From: Sphingomonas aracearum
Lineage (GTDB): Bacteria > Pseudomonadota > Alphaproteobacteria > Sphingomonadales > Sphingomonadaceae
Length of the DNA: 64,000 bases
Assembly (NCBI RefSeq): GCF_003345355.1
Contig: NZ_QQNB01000001.1
Span: forward strand, 620,001-684,000
Direction of reading: 5' to 3'
Numbering within the stretch: position 1 is the stretch's first letter; each line of letters begins with the position of its first letter. This document shows, piece after piece, positions 53,009 through 62,689 of the stretch. The translations under genes were made by a program, and so were the position numbers. Under the pieces are notes generated by a model. It ran no database searches. It saw only the letters and a program-made list of their open reading frames with translations, and was not told the origin of the DNA.

Positions 53009-54604
53009 CTAAGCCGCGAACTGGTTCATCGTGTTGTGTGCGCCGCCCGCCTTCAGCGCCGCCTCGCCCGCGAAATACTCCTTGTGCTCGTCGCCGATGT
53101 CGCTGCCGGACATGTTCTGGTGCTTCACCGTCGCGATCCCCTCGCGGATCTCCTTGCGCTGCACCCCCGCGACATAGCCGAGCATCCCCGCCTCGCCGAA
53201 ATACTCGCGCGCGAGATTGTCGGTCGACAAAGCCGCCGTGTGATAGGTCGGCAGCGTGATGAGGTGGTGGAAGATGCCGGCCCGCGCGCTGGCGTCCTTC
53301 TGGAACGTGCGGATGCGCTCGTCCGCTTCCTGCCCCAGCTCGGTCTCGTCGTAATCCACGCTCATCAGCCGCGCGCGATCATAGGCCGACACGTCGCGGC
53401 CCTCAGCGGCCCATGCATCGAAGACCTGCTGGCGGAAGTTCAGCGTCCAGTTGAAGCTCGGCGAGTTGTTGTAGACCAGCTTGGCGTTGGGCACGACCTC
53501 GCGGATGCGGTCCACCATGCTCGCGATCTGTTCGATATGCGGCTTCTCCGTCTCGATCCATAGCAGGTCGGCGCCGTTCTGCAGGCTGGCGATGCAATCC
53601 ATCACGCAGCGATCCGCGCCCGTGCCCTCGCGGAACTGGAACAGGTTGGACGGCAGCCGCCTGGGCCGCATCAGCTTGCCGTCGCGGTTCAGGATCACGT
53701 CGCCGTTGCGCGCGGTTGCCGGATCGATCTCCTCGCAATCGAGATAGGAGTTGTACTGGTCACCCAGATCGCCCGGCTCCCTGGACACCGCGATCTGCTT
53801 GGTCAGCCCCGCGCCCAGCGAGTCGGTGCGGGTGACGATGATTCCGTCCTCCACGCCCATTTCGAGGAACGCATAGCGGCACGCGCGGACCTTCTGGAGG
53901 AAGTCCTCGTGCGGCACCGTCACCTTGCCGTCCTGGTGCCCGCACTGCTTCTCGTCGGACACCTGGTTCTCGATCTGCAGCGCGCAGGCGCCCGCCTCGA
54001 TCATCTTCTTCGCCAGCAGATACGTCGCCTCGGCATTGCCGAAGCCCGCGTCGATGTCGGCGATGGTCGGCACCACATGCGTTTCGTGGTTGTCGATCGC
54101 CTGGATCAGGCGCTGCGCCTCGATCTCGTTGCCCGTCTCGCGTGCCTTGTCGAGATCGCGAAAGAGAAGGTTCAGCTCGCGCGCATCGGCCTGCTTGAGG
54201 AAGGTGTAGAGCTCCTCGATCAGGGCGGGGACGCTCGTCTTTTCGTGCATCGACTGGTCCGGCAGCGGGCCGAATTCGGAGCGGAGCGCGGCGACCATCC
54301 AACCGGACAGGTACAAATATCGGCCCTTGGTCGTCCCGAAATGCTTTTTGATGGAGATTATTTTCTGCTGTCCGATAAAACCGTGCCAGCAACCGAGCGA
54401 CTGGGTGTAGGCCGCCGAGTCGGCGTCATAGGAGGCCATGTCCCGCCGCACGATCGCGGCGGTGTAGCGGGCGATGTCGAGCCCGGTGCGGAAACGGTTC
54501 TGCATCTGCATGCGCGCCACCGCTTCCGCGCTGATCCCGTCCCAGGTGCCATTGTGGCGGCGGATCAGCTGATCGGTCGCGGCGGTGATGTCCTGATAGG
54601 TCAC
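53009..54604 (-). CDS. aceA: Isocitrate lyase (long form)
   Basis: A 531-residue glyoxylate-cycle enzyme splitting isocitrate into glyoxylate and succinate, needed for growth on acetate or fatty acids. The metal-binding and active-site regions are VPTIADIDAGFGNAEATYLL and QIENQVSDEKQCGHQDGK, where CGH carries the catalytic cysteine (near residue 220; the usual KKCGH reads KQCGH here). The length matches the Pseudomonas-type long form. The start is GTG 54604, giving a canonical N-terminus. Malate synthase is not in the window. Confidence 0.95.
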   Translation of the reverse strand: MTYQDITAATDQLIRRHNGTWDGISAEAVARMQMQNRFRTGLDIARYTAAIVRRDMASYDADSAAYTQSLGCWHGFIGQQKIISIKKHFGTTKGRYLYLSGWMVAALRSEFGPLPDQSMHEKTSVPALIEELYTFLKQADARELNLLFRDLDKARETGNEIEAQRLIQAIDNHETHVVPTIADIDAGFGNAEATYLLAKKMIEAGACALQIENQVSDEKQCGHQDGKVTVPHEDFLQKVRACRYAFLEMGVEDGIIVTRTDSLGAGLTKQIAVSREPGDLGDQYNSYLDCEEIDPATARNGDVILNRDGKLMRPRRLPSNLFQFREGTGADRCVMDCIASLQNGADLLWIETEKPHIEQIASMVDRIREVVPNAKLVYNNSPSFNWTLNFRQQVFDAWAAEGRDVSAYDRARLMSVDYDETELGQEADERIRTFQKDASARAGIFHHLITLPTYHTAALSTDNLAREYFGEAGMLGYVAGVQRKEIREGIATVKHQNMSGSDIGDEHKEYFAGEAALKAGGAHNTMNQFAA

Positions 54605-54688
54605 GGAGGCGGTTCCTTGCAGTGAAGTGATGCAAGGAAACTTACAGGATAACGCCCCGCCGCCACCCGCAATCGGCCACGCCACGAG

Positions 54689-54746
54689 GTACAAACGTCG
54701 GCGCACGGGCACAAACGCGTGTGAAGCTGTAAAGTTGTTTACAGCT
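54689..54746. promoter_or_regulatory. Candidate operator region upstream of aceA
   Basis: Two elements. A perfect inverted repeat AGCTGTAAA-gttg-TTTACAGCT spans 54725-54746. GTACAAACG (54689) and GCACAAACG (54709) are direct repeats exactly 20 bases apart. They lie 85-142 bases upstream of the aceA start, where a regulator would bind. The palindrome overlaps the stop codon of the nucleosidase gene. Confidence 0.5.
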
Positions 54747-55350
54747 GATCCACTGCTTCGGCGAGCCGCTCGTCCAGATGGTGCAGCAGCGCTTCCCACC
54801 CCGCCATGCCGGCCAGCTCGCCCGGCCCGTCCGAAATCCCGCGCAATCCCATCAGCGGCACGCCGAAGCGCTGGCAGGCGCGCAGCACGGCAAAGGTCTC
54901 CATGTCCACCATGTCCGCCTCGATTGCGGCATAATCCTCCCCGCCGATCACGTTGGCGCCGGTGGAGAGCGTCGCCGTCGGCACGCCCGGCAGCGGCGTT
55001 TCCAGCGCGATGCACACTGGGTGGTCGGCCAGCGGCGTCACGCCGCGCTCGAAGCCCAGGCGCGAGGCGTCCATGTCGCGCCAGCACACGGTGGATACCT
55101 GATACACCTCGCCCAGCGTGCACCGGCGCGATCCCGCCGAGCCGAGCGAGACGACCAGGTCCGGCAGCGTGCCGGCATCCTCCAGCCGCTGGAGCGCCGA
55201 GGCCATGGTCAGCGCCGCCTCGATCGGCCCCACCCCGGTCATCACCGGGCGGATGCGGGACCGCAGCGCCGGGCCGTATTCGGGCTCGCACGCCATCACG
55301 AACAGCAGGCGGCGGCCATGGCGAAGCTCAAGCGGAGGAGGCGTCTTCAT
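54739..55350 (-). CDS. Nucleoside phosphorylase/MTA-SAH nucleosidase family protein
   Basis: A 203-residue protein of the phosphorylase superfamily. The glycine-rich LVVSLGSAGSRRCTLGEVYQ and the specificity stretch VDMETFAVLRACQRFGVPL followed by GLRGISDG are characteristic of adenosylhomocysteine nucleosidases, with the catalytic Asp in ISDG. It is somewhat shorter than E. coli Mtn (232 residues). The exact substrate is unproven. Its stop codon lies inside a palindrome. Confidence 0.85.
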   Translation of the reverse strand: MKTPPPLELRHGRRLLFVMACEPEYGPALRSRIRPVMTGVGPIEAALTMASALQRLEDAGTLPDLVVSLGSAGSRRCTLGEVYQVSTVCWRDMDASRLGFERGVTPLADHPVCIALETPLPGVPTATLSTGANVIGGEDYAAIEADMVDMETFAVLRACQRFGVPLMGLRGISDGPGELAGMAGWEALLHHLDERLAEAVDQL

Positions 55351-55393
55351 CGCGCCCGCCTAGCGCAGCCTTGCCGGCACGCGCCACCGTTGT

Positions 55394-56689
55394 TCAGCGC
55401 TCCGGCGTCCCCGCGTCGCCGTTCTCGGCCGGCCGATCGCGCATCAGCCAGGCGAGCCCCGCCGCGCCGGCCAGCAACCCCGCGCCGGCGCCCGGCCGGC
55501 CCTTGCGCACCAGCCGCAGGCCGATGGTCGCCGCCGCGGTCGCGCCCAGCCCTGCCTTGCCCGCGTCCACCAGCCGCGTCGCGCGTGCGGCCACGCGGCT
55601 CGCCAGCAGTTCCTTGCCCAGCGCAGGCTGCGCCGGCACAGGCGGGGGCGCCTGCCGGGAGGCGGGAGGCTGCCCGCCCAGTCCCTCCGGGGCGTTGGTG
55701 GCGGGCGTCGCCGGCGTGTCGCCCCCGGCCACATGGTCCGCCACATAGGCGCGCCGCTCGCCCAGCGGGCGGCCATGGCCCACCGTGGTATCCTGCGCCA
55801 CCTGGTGCTCCAGCTCGGCGTTCAGCTCGGCGCCGACCAGCAGCACATAGCTCGACAGGTACAGCCAGGTCAGCAGCACCACCACCGCGCCCAGCGAGCC
55901 ATAGGTCGCGTTGTAGTTGCCGAACGAGGAGACGTAGAGGCCGAACCCGAGGGTCAGCAGCAGCCAGACCACCGCGGTGAAGACCGATCCCGCGCTCAGC
56001 CACACCCAGCGCGCCTGCCGCCGCGACGGCCCCCAGCGGTACAGCGCCGCCGCCCCCGCCGCACCGACCATCAGCAGCACGAGGTAGGACAGGATCTTGC
56101 CCATGGCGACGATCGGCCCCGGCGTGCCCTTCAGCAGGTCTTCCAGGAAGCTCAGCGCCGTGATCGCCCCGATCGCCAGCAGCAGGGTGACCACCGCGGC
56201 GACGGTGATCGCCAGCGCCAGCAGCGTGGTCTGCACGATGCCGCGGCTTTCCTCTTCCTCATAGGCGATGTTGAGAGCGATGATGATCGCCCCCGCCCCG
56301 TTGCGCGCGCCGAACAACGCCACGCCGAGCGCCAGCAGAAGGCCGAAGCCCTTCTTGTCGTCGGAGGTCTGGACGACGTTGAGGAGCTGCTCGCCGACCA
56401 GCCTGGCGGCATCCGCCGGCATCACGGAGGTGAGTTGCCGGACGTTGGCGATCACCGTCTCCTGATCCGCGATCAGGCCATATGTGAGCACCAGCGCGCC
56501 CAGCATCGGCACGATCGCCAGAAAGCCGTAAAAGCCGACGCCGGAGGCGATCAGGCCGATATTGTCGCGCCCCGTCTCGCTCCAGGTGCGCCACAGCACC
56601 TGCTTCCATTCCGGCCAGGTGAGTTGCCACGGGCTGCCCGCCCTGCGCGCTTCCCGCGCCTCCTCCCGTGCCTGCGCCGCCTCGGCCAT
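55394..56689 (-). CDS. YihY/BrkB family inner-membrane protein
   Basis: A 431-residue membrane protein of the UPF0761/YihY family. About six hydrophobic segments cover residues 45-290. Conserved stretches are NIGLIASGVGFYGFLAIVPM, GARNGAGAIIIALNIAYEEE and NYNATYGSLGAVVVLLTWLY. The C-terminal 130 residues are Pro/Ala/Gly-rich, with a last hydrophobic patch, and may be lineage-specific. The role is unclear. Confidence 0.88.
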   Translation of the reverse strand: MAEAAQAREEAREARRAGSPWQLTWPEWKQVLWRTWSETGRDNIGLIASGVGFYGFLAIVPMLGALVLTYGLIADQETVIANVRQLTSVMPADAARLVGEQLLNVVQTSDDKKGFGLLLALGVALFGARNGAGAIIIALNIAYEEEESRGIVQTTLLALAITVAAVVTLLLAIGAITALSFLEDLLKGTPGPIVAMGKILSYLVLLMVGAAGAAALYRWGPSRRQARWVWLSAGSVFTAVVWLLLTLGFGLYVSSFGNYNATYGSLGAVVVLLTWLYLSSYVLLVGAELNAELEHQVAQDTTVGHGRPLGERRAYVADHVAGGDTPATPATNAPEGLGGQPPASRQAPPPVPAQPALGKELLASRVAARATRLVDAGKAGLGATAAATIGLRLVRKGRPGAGAGLLAGAAGLAWLMRDRPAENGDAGTPER

Positions 56690-56832
56690 CGTTGCTCCCT
56701 CTTGAACGTGCGGGGCAAGCGAACCGGGCGCGCCATGGTTCCGGCCCGTCGTTTCAGCGGGGGTTCAGCGGGGAACGGTCATCGCCGGCCTATGCCGTTG
56801 CGCGCGCACCCGAATCCGCCGATAAGTCGCCC

Positions 56833-58188
56833 ATGAAGCGTTTCCTCGCCGCGTTCGCCGCCTCCGTGCTGCTCCTGGCGCAGCCGGCCGCCGCGCAATC
56901 GATCCTGCGCGATGCGGAAACGGAGGCGCTGTTCAACGACATGTCGCGCCCGATCATCGTTGCCGCCGGGCTCTCGCCGGCGAACGTCAAGGTCGTCCTC
57001 ATCAACGACGATTCGATCAACGCCTTCGTGGTCGGCGGGCAGACGGTGTACGTCCATTCCGGCCTGCTCCAGGCGGCGGACAACGCCAACGAGGTGCAGG
57101 GCGTGATCGCGCACGAGCTGGGCCATATCGCCGACGGGCATGTCGTGCTGATGGACAATGGCGCGCGCCCCGCCATGGGCATCTCCATCCTGTCCATGGT
57201 GCTGGGCATCGCCGCCATCGCGGTGGGCGCGGGCGATGCCGGCGCGGGCATCCTGTCCGCCGGGCAGACCGCGGCGATGGGCAAGTTCCTGTCCTTCACC
57301 CGCGTGCAGGAAACCACCGCCGACGCCAGCGGCGCGAAATACCTCCAGATGGCCGGCATCACCGGCAAGGGCCTGCTCAGCTTCTTCCGCAAGCTGCAGA
57401 GCGACGAATATGCCTATGGCCTGGGCAACATCGATCCCTTCGCGCAGAGCCATCCGCTGTCCGGCCAGCGCATCCAGAACCTGACGGCCGACGTGCAGGC
57501 CTCGCCCAGTTTCAACAAGCCGCGCGATCCGGCGCTGGACGAGCGGTTCTTCCGGGTGCGGGCCAAGCTGATGGGCTATGTCGCGCCCTACCAGCAGACG
57601 CTGAACAAGTATCCGGAGGAGAACCTGACGATCCCGGCGCGCTACGCGCGGGCCTATGCCTGGCACAAGGCCGGGTATCCGGACAAGGCCGATGCAGAGG
57701 CGGAAGCACTGGTCAAGGCCGCGCCGAACGATCCCTATTTCCTGGAGATCAAGGGCCAGATCCTGCTGGAGGCCGGCAAGCCGCAGGAGGCGCTGCGCCC
57801 CTTGCGCGAGGCCACCGAGCTGTCGCGCAGCAACCCGCTGATCGCCACCACCTTCGGCCACGCGCTGATCGCGACGGAGGACGCGACCCACTATCCGGAG
57901 GCGATCAAGGTGCTGCGCACCGCCACCACGCGCGACGACGACAACCCCTTCGCCTGGGTGCAGCTCGGCACCGCCTATGAGCTGACCGGCGACACCACCC
58001 GCGCGATGCTCGCCACCGCCGAGCGCGCCAGCCTGACGGGCGACGTACGCACCGCCGGCATGTCCGCGCGCGGCGCGATGGCGGGGCTGCCGGCCGGCTC
58101 CAGCGACTGGATCCGCGCGCAGGACATCGCCATGGCCGCGCAGAACGAGATGGACGACAATCCGAAGAAGTATAAGCGCAAGCGATGA
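56833..58188 (+). CDS. Periplasmic M48 metalloprotease with TPR repeats (BepA/LoiP-like)
   Basis: A 451-residue secreted zinc protease. Signal peptide ending AAAQ. The zinc motif is IAHELGH (His94, His98), and the following ETTADASGAKYL supplies the third ligand. The C-terminal 200 residues contain TPR-like repeats (APNDPYFLEIKGQILLEAGK, DDNPFAWVQLGTAYELTG). This matches BepA-type chaperone-proteases for outer-membrane proteins. The stop overlaps the next start by 4 bases (ATGA). Confidence 0.93.
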   Translation: MKRFLAAFAASVLLLAQPAAAQSILRDAETEALFNDMSRPIIVAAGLSPANVKVVLINDDSINAFVVGGQTVYVHSGLLQAADNANEVQGVIAHELGHIADGHVVLMDNGARPAMGISILSMVLGIAAIAVGAGDAGAGILSAGQTAAMGKFLSFTRVQETTADASGAKYLQMAGITGKGLLSFFRKLQSDEYAYGLGNIDPFAQSHPLSGQRIQNLTADVQASPSFNKPRDPALDERFFRVRAKLMGYVAPYQQTLNKYPEENLTIPARYARAYAWHKAGYPDKADAEAEALVKAAPNDPYFLEIKGQILLEAGKPQEALRPLREATELSRSNPLIATTFGHALIATEDATHYPEAIKVLRTATTRDDDNPFAWVQLGTAYELTGDTTRAMLATAERASLTGDVRTAGMSARGAMAGLPAGSSDWIRAQDIAMAAQNEMDDNPKKYKRKR

Positions 58189-58907
58189 GCCGCCTCACCC
58201 TGCCCCTTGCCGCGCTGGCCGGCCTGCTGATCGGCGGCCTCGCCGTGTATCTGTTCACCACTTCCCGCCACGGGGCGCCGCTCGGCGAGCGGGCGCGGAT
58301 GGAGGCGGTGGTGCGCGACTACGTCCTCTCCCATCCGGAACTGATCCCGGAGGCGATGCAGCGGCTGCAGGACAAGCAGACCGGCAGCGCCGTCGCCCTG
58401 AACCGCAAGGCGATCCAGACGCCCTTTGGCAACGCCTGGGCGGGCAACCCCAGGGGCGACGTCACCGTGGTCGAGTATTTCGACTATAATTGCGGGTATT
58501 GCCGCGCCTCGCTGCCGCTCGTCCGCCAGCTGATCGCCAGCGACCCGAACGTGAAGGTGGTGTTCCGCGAATGGCCGATCCTCGCGCAGTCCAGCGTGGA
58601 CGCCGCCCGGCTGAGCCTCGCCGCAGCCGAGCAGGGCAAGTTCGAGGCGTTTCATGACGCGCTCTACAATGCCGGGCCGGTCTCGCCCGAAACCATGCGC
58701 GCCGCCGCGGCGAAGGCCGGGGTCGACCCCGCAGGCGTCGCCCGCCTGGGCGATCGCGCGGACAAGGAAATCGCCCTCAACCGACAGGTCGCCCGCGACC
58801 TCGGCCTGAACGGCACGCCCAGCTGGGTGATCGGCGACAAGGTCGTCTCCTCCATGCTCCCGCTGGACAAGCTCCAGCAACTGGTCGCCGAGGCGCGGAC
58901 GAAGTGA
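58185..58907 (+). CDS. DsbA-family thioredoxin-fold protein
   Basis: A 240-residue periplasmic disulfide oxidoreductase. An N-terminal hydrophobic anchor (about residues 6-25) precedes a helix region, then the thioredoxin fold with active-site CGYC (Cys103, Cys106, in FDYNCGYCRASLP) and the cis-Pro loop GLNGTPSWVIGD. It resembles Com1/ScsC-type proteins. Translational coupling to the M48 protease suggests that both serve envelope protein quality control. Confidence 0.92.
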   Translation: MSRLTLPLAALAGLLIGGLAVYLFTTSRHGAPLGERARMEAVVRDYVLSHPELIPEAMQRLQDKQTGSAVALNRKAIQTPFGNAWAGNPRGDVTVVEYFDYNCGYCRASLPLVRQLIASDPNVKVVFREWPILAQSSVDAARLSLAAAEQGKFEAFHDALYNAGPVSPETMRAAAAKAGVDPAGVARLGDRADKEIALNRQVARDLGLNGTPSWVIGDKVVSSMLPLDKLQQLVAEARTK

Positions 58908-58916
58908 GCCGATCAT

Positions 58917-59028
58917 CCCCTGCAAGGGGAGGTGGCAGGCCGCAGGCCTGACGGAGGGGTGTGCCGCCATCGAGAGGGTGTCCCCCCTCCGACGCGCTAC
59001 GCGCGCCACCTCCCCTTGCCGGGGAGGA
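58917..59028. repeat. Palindromic repeat (CCTCCCCTTGC type)
   Basis: Left arm CCCCTGCAAGGGGAGGTGGC (with inner GGCCGCAGGCC) ending CGGAGGGGTG; right arm CCCCCTCCG to GCCACCTCCCCTTGCCGGGG, separated by 22 bases. It fills the gap between the DsbA-like gene and the ABC transporter. Confidence 0.8.
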
Positions 59029-59104
59029 TTTCAGAAGCCTTGTACCGCCCCCGTCACGACCCTAGCTATGCCCCGCGCCACACCGCGGCGCCGGGGGCCG
59101 ATCC

Positions 59105-60046
59105 ATGGACACCATTCTTTCCGTCAAGGGCGTGGGCAAGACCTACGCCTCCGGCCACACCGCGCTCGATGCGGTGGACCTCGACATCGGCCGCGGCGAG
59201 ATCTTCGCGCTGCTCGGGCCGAACGGCGCGGGCAAGACGACGCTCATTTCCATCATCTGCGGCATCGTCACGCCGTCCAGCGGCTCCATCACCGTCGCCG
59301 GCTTCGATGCGCAGCGCGAGTACAAGCAGGCGCGCCGCCGCATCGGCCTGGTGCCGCAGGAGCTGTCCGTCGACATGTTCGAGACGGTGCTGGCCACCTG
59401 CCGCTTCAGCCGCCGCCTGTTCGGACGCGCAGGGCATGACGCGCTGATCGAGCAGGTGCTGCGCGACCTGTCGCTGTGGGACAAGCGCGACGCCAAGATC
59501 ATGGAGCTGTCCGGCGGCATGAAGCGCCGCGTGCTGATCGCCAAGGCGCTGGTCCACGAGCCCGATGTGCTGTTCCTCGATGAGCCCACCGCCGGCGTCG
59601 ATGTGGAGCTGCGCCGCGACATGTGGCGCCTGATCCACCGCCTGCGCGAGAACGGCACCACCATCATCCTCACCACCCATTATATCGAGGAAGCCGAGGA
59701 GATGGCCGACCGCGTCGGCGTGATCGCCAAGGGCAGGCTCCTCCTCGTCGAGGAAAAGGGCGAGCTGATGAAACGGCTCGGCAAGCGCGAGCTGGACGTG
59801 GCGCTTGCCGAACCGCTTTCCGCGGTGCCGCCGGGGCTCGACGGGGTGACGCTGGCGAATGACGGCCGCACCCTCCGCTACGTCTTCCGGCCCGAGGACG
59901 AAGGCGCCGGCATTCCGGCCCTGCTGCGCCGGCTGGAGGCGGCCGGGATCGCCTTCACCGACCTCGAGACACACAAGAGCAGCCTGGAGGACATCTTCGT
60001 CGGCCTCGTGCACGACGGCGTGCACGAGCGGGAGCAGGCGGCATGA
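59105..60046 (+). CDS. ABC-2 type transporter ATP-binding protein
   Basis: A 313-residue ABC ATPase. Walker [10 protein letters not shown], signature LSGGMKRR, Walker [12 protein letters not shown] and a switch His in [13 protein letters not shown] are present. The C-terminal 90 residues are the regulatory extension common in drug/lipid/polysaccharide exporters. It pairs with the permease, overlapping it by 4 bases. YadG-like by overall layout. The substrate is unknown. Confidence 0.93.
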   Translation: MDTILSVKGVGKTYASGHTALDAVDLDIGRGEIFALLGPNGAGKTTLISIICGIVTPSSGSITVAGFDAQREYKQARRRIGLVPQELSVDMFETVLATCRFSRRLFGRAGHDALIEQVLRDLSLWDKRDAKIMELSGGMKRRVLIAKALVHEPDVLFLDEPTAGVDVELRRDMWRLIHRLRENGTTIILTTHYIEEAEEMADRVGVIAKGRLLLVEEKGELMKRLGKRELDVALAEPLSAVPPGLDGVTLANDGRTLRYVFRPEDEGAGIPALLRRLEAAGIAFTDLETHKSSLEDIFVGLVHDGVHEREQAA

Positions 60047-60804
60047 ACACCCACGGCGTCTGGGCCATCTACCGCTTCGAGATGGCGCGCGGCCTGCGCA
60101 CCCTGTGGCAGAGCCTCATCACCCCGGTTCTCCTCACCAGCCTGAACTTCATCATCTTCGGCGGCGCGCTGGGCAGCCGGATCCAGGAAGTGGGCGGGGT
60201 CGATTACGGCAGCTTCCTCGTCCCCGGCCTCATCATGTCCTCGCTGCTGGTGCAGAGCGTGTCCAACGCCTCCATCGGCATCTACTTCCCCAAGTTCACC
60301 GGCACCGTGTTCGAGCTCCTGTCCGCGCCGATCTCCGCGTTCGAGATGGTGCTCGGCTATGTCGGCGCGGCGACCACCAAGTCGGTGGCGATCGGCCTCG
60401 TCATCCTCGCCACCGCCACGGCCTTCGTGGACGTGCGCGTCGATCATCCGCTGGCGATGCTCGGCTTTCTGATCCTCACCAGCCTGGCCTTTTCCCTGTT
60501 CGGCTTCATCATCGGGGTCTGGGCGAAGAATTTCGAGCAGCTGAACTTCGTGCCGACGCTGATCGTGACGCCCCTCACCTTTCTGGGCGGGGTGTTCTAC
60601 TCGATCGACATGCTGCCGGAGCCGTGGCGCACCGTTACCCTGTTCAACCCGGTGGTCTATCTCGTCAGCGTGTTCCGCTGGAGCTTCTTCGGCACCGGCG
60701 ATGTGCCGGTCGCGATCAGCCTTGCGGTGACGCTCGCGTTCCTGCTGCTGTGTCTCGGCATTGTAATGGTGATCTTCCGCACCGGCTGGCGCCTGAAGAA
60801 CTGA
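60043..60804 (+). CDS. ABC-2 type transporter permease
   Basis: A 253-residue integral membrane protein with six hydrophobic segments and the ABC-2 signature region ([38 protein letters not shown]). It pairs with the ATPase encoded upstream; YadH-like by layout. The start ATG 60043 lies within the 3' end of the ATPase gene. Confidence 0.92.
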   Translation: MNTHGVWAIYRFEMARGLRTLWQSLITPVLLTSLNFIIFGGALGSRIQEVGGVDYGSFLVPGLIMSSLLVQSVSNASIGIYFPKFTGTVFELLSAPISAFEMVLGYVGAATTKSVAIGLVILATATAFVDVRVDHPLAMLGFLILTSLAFSLFGFIIGVWAKNFEQLNFVPTLIVTPLTFLGGVFYSIDMLPEPWRTVTLFNPVVYLVSVFRWSFFGTGDVPVAISLAVTLAFLLLCLGIVMVIFRTGWRLKN

Positions 60805-60850
60805 CCGGCGAGGCTTGCGTGCCCTCGCGCCGCTGCTTACACTCGTGTCA

Positions 60851-62539
60851 ATGAACGAGGCCACAGAAGCCTGGACCACCGGGTATCGCCATCCAACGCC
60901 GTGGGAGACGGCTTTTCCTCCCGTCTCGATGGTGGAGCTGTTCGAACGCTCCGCCGCCGCGAAGGGGCAGGCGCCGCTGCTCGATTTCATGGGCCGGCAT
61001 TACAGCTATGCCGAGACGCTGGACGGCGCCAACCGCGTCGCCTGCGGGCTGGCGCAGATGGGCTATGGCCCCGGCGACCGGATTGGCCTGTTCCTGCCCA
61101 ACGTGCCCCATTACGTCGCGGCTTATTATGGCATCCTCAAGCTTGGCGCGACGGTGGTGAACTTCTCGCCGCTCTACACGCCGGCCGAGCTTGCCCATCA
61201 GGTGGAGGATTCGGGCACCCGCCTGCTCTTCACCCTGTCCGCCCGCGCCCTGCTGCCCACCGCGCTCAAGGTGCTGGAGGACAGCGCGCTGGAGCGGCTG
61301 GTGGTCGGCTCCGTGGCCGGCGCGCTGCCCGCCACCAAGTCGATCCTCTACCGCCTGTTCAAGCGCAAGGACGAGGCGCCCCGCCCCGCCGACCCGCGCA
61401 TCACCGCCTTTTCGCAGCTCATCGCCAACAAGGGCGCCTGCCCCACGCCGAAGATCGATGCGGCGAACGACGTCGCACTGATCCAGTATACCGGCGGCAC
61501 CACCGGCACGCCCAAGGGCGCCATGCTCACCCACCAGAACCTCGCCGCCAACGCCCGGCAGGTGGAGGGGATCGATCCGCATACCGAGGCGGACGACCGC
61601 ATCCTGGGCGTGCTGCCCTTCTTCCACGTCTTCGCCAACACCTGCGTGCTCAACCGCACGGTGGTGAACGGTGGCACGATCGTGATGCTGCCGCGCTTCG
61701 ACGCCGGCCAGGCGCTGGACGCGATCACCCGCACCAGGACGACCTCGCTGCCCGGCGTGCCGACCATGTACCAGGCGCTGCTCGACCATCCGAAGATCGC
61801 CAAGACGGATTTCTCCTCGCTGCGTGTCTGCATCTCGGGCGGCGCGCCGCTGCCCGCCGAGCTCGCCAAGCGCTTCCAGTCGGTGACGGGCGCGCGCCTG
61901 ATCGAGGGCTATGGCCTGTCGGAAAGCTCCGGCGTGCTCACCGCCAACCCCTATGAAGGCGAGAACCGCGCCGGCACGATCGGCCAGCCGATCCCCGGCA
62001 CCGAGCTGCGCCTGGTCGACAAGGGCGATCCCTCCCAGCCCGCTCCCGCCGGCGAGCCCGGCGAGATCGTCGCCAACGGTCCGCAGATCATGCGCGGCTA
62101 TTGGAGGCGCCCGGATGCCGATGCCGAGGTGTTCGTGGACGATGCCGAAGGCCGCCGCTGGCTGCGCACCGGCGATGTCGGCACGATCGACGCGGACGGC
62201 TATGTCCGCATCGTCGATCGCCTGAAGGACATGATCACCGTCTCCGGCTTCAAGGTGTTCCCCAGCCAGCTCGAGGCGCTCCTCTACAAGCACCCGGCGG
62301 TGAAGGAGTGTCTGGTGATCGGCATGCCCGATCCGTATCGCGGCGAGCAGCCGCGCGCCTTTGTCACGCTCAACGACAGCGAACTGGCGGACGGCGCCAC
62401 CCTGCGCGAATGGCTGAACCCGCAGCTCGGCCGGCACGAGCGCGTCGACCAGGTGGTGATCCGCGACAGCCTGCCCAAGACGATGATCGGCAAGCTCAGC
62501 CGCAAGGACCTGGTGACCGAGGTGATGGCCGAAGGCTGA
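60851..62539 (+). CDS. Long-chain acyl-CoA synthetase (AMP-forming)
   Basis: A 562-residue ANL-superfamily ligase that activates a carboxylic acid, probably a fatty acid, as CoA thioester. The AMP-binding motif YTGGTTGTPKGAM, the A5 motif GYGLSESSGV, the hinge GDVGTIDADGYVRIVDRLKD and the C-terminal catalytic lysine region GKLSRKDL are present. FadD-like. Long upstream frames overlap the permease end; ATG 60851 fits the conserved N-terminus. Confidence 0.93.
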   Translation: MNEATEAWTTGYRHPTPWETAFPPVSMVELFERSAAAKGQAPLLDFMGRHYSYAETLDGANRVACGLAQMGYGPGDRIGLFLPNVPHYVAAYYGILKLGATVVNFSPLYTPAELAHQVEDSGTRLLFTLSARALLPTALKVLEDSALERLVVGSVAGALPATKSILYRLFKRKDEAPRPADPRITAFSQLIANKGACPTPKIDAANDVALIQYTGGTTGTPKGAMLTHQNLAANARQVEGIDPHTEADDRILGVLPFFHVFANTCVLNRTVVNGGTIVMLPRFDAGQALDAITRTRTTSLPGVPTMYQALLDHPKIAKTDFSSLRVCISGGAPLPAELAKRFQSVTGARLIEGYGLSESSGVLTANPYEGENRAGTIGQPIPGTELRLVDKGDPSQPAPAGEPGEIVANGPQIMRGYWRRPDADAEVFVDDAEGRRWLRTGDVGTIDADGYVRIVDRLKDMITVSGFKVFPSQLEALLYKHPAVKECLVIGMPDPYRGEQPRAFVTLNDSELADGATLREWLNPQLGRHERVDQVVIRDSLPKTMIGKLSRKDLVTEVMAEG

Positions 62540-62546
62540 CCCAAAC

Positions 62547-62682
62547 CCCTCTCCCCTTGTGGGAGAGGGAGGGAGCGACGAAGTCGCGGAAGGGTGAGGG
62601 GACGGGAGGCTCGTGCCTTCCCCTCACCCTTCCCACTCGCGGGCGCGAGCGGGCCCTTCCCTCTCCCACAAGGGGAGAGGGA
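62547..62682. repeat. Palindromic repeat between the ligase and dehydrogenase genes
   Basis: Left arm CCCCTCTCCCCTTGTGGGAG ... AGGGTGAGGGGA; right arm TCCCCTCACCCT ... CTCCCACAAGGGGAGAGGG. Long near-perfect inverted repeat between two convergent genes, where it could serve as a two-way terminator. Confidence 0.82.
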
Positions 62683-62689
62683 CGACAGC

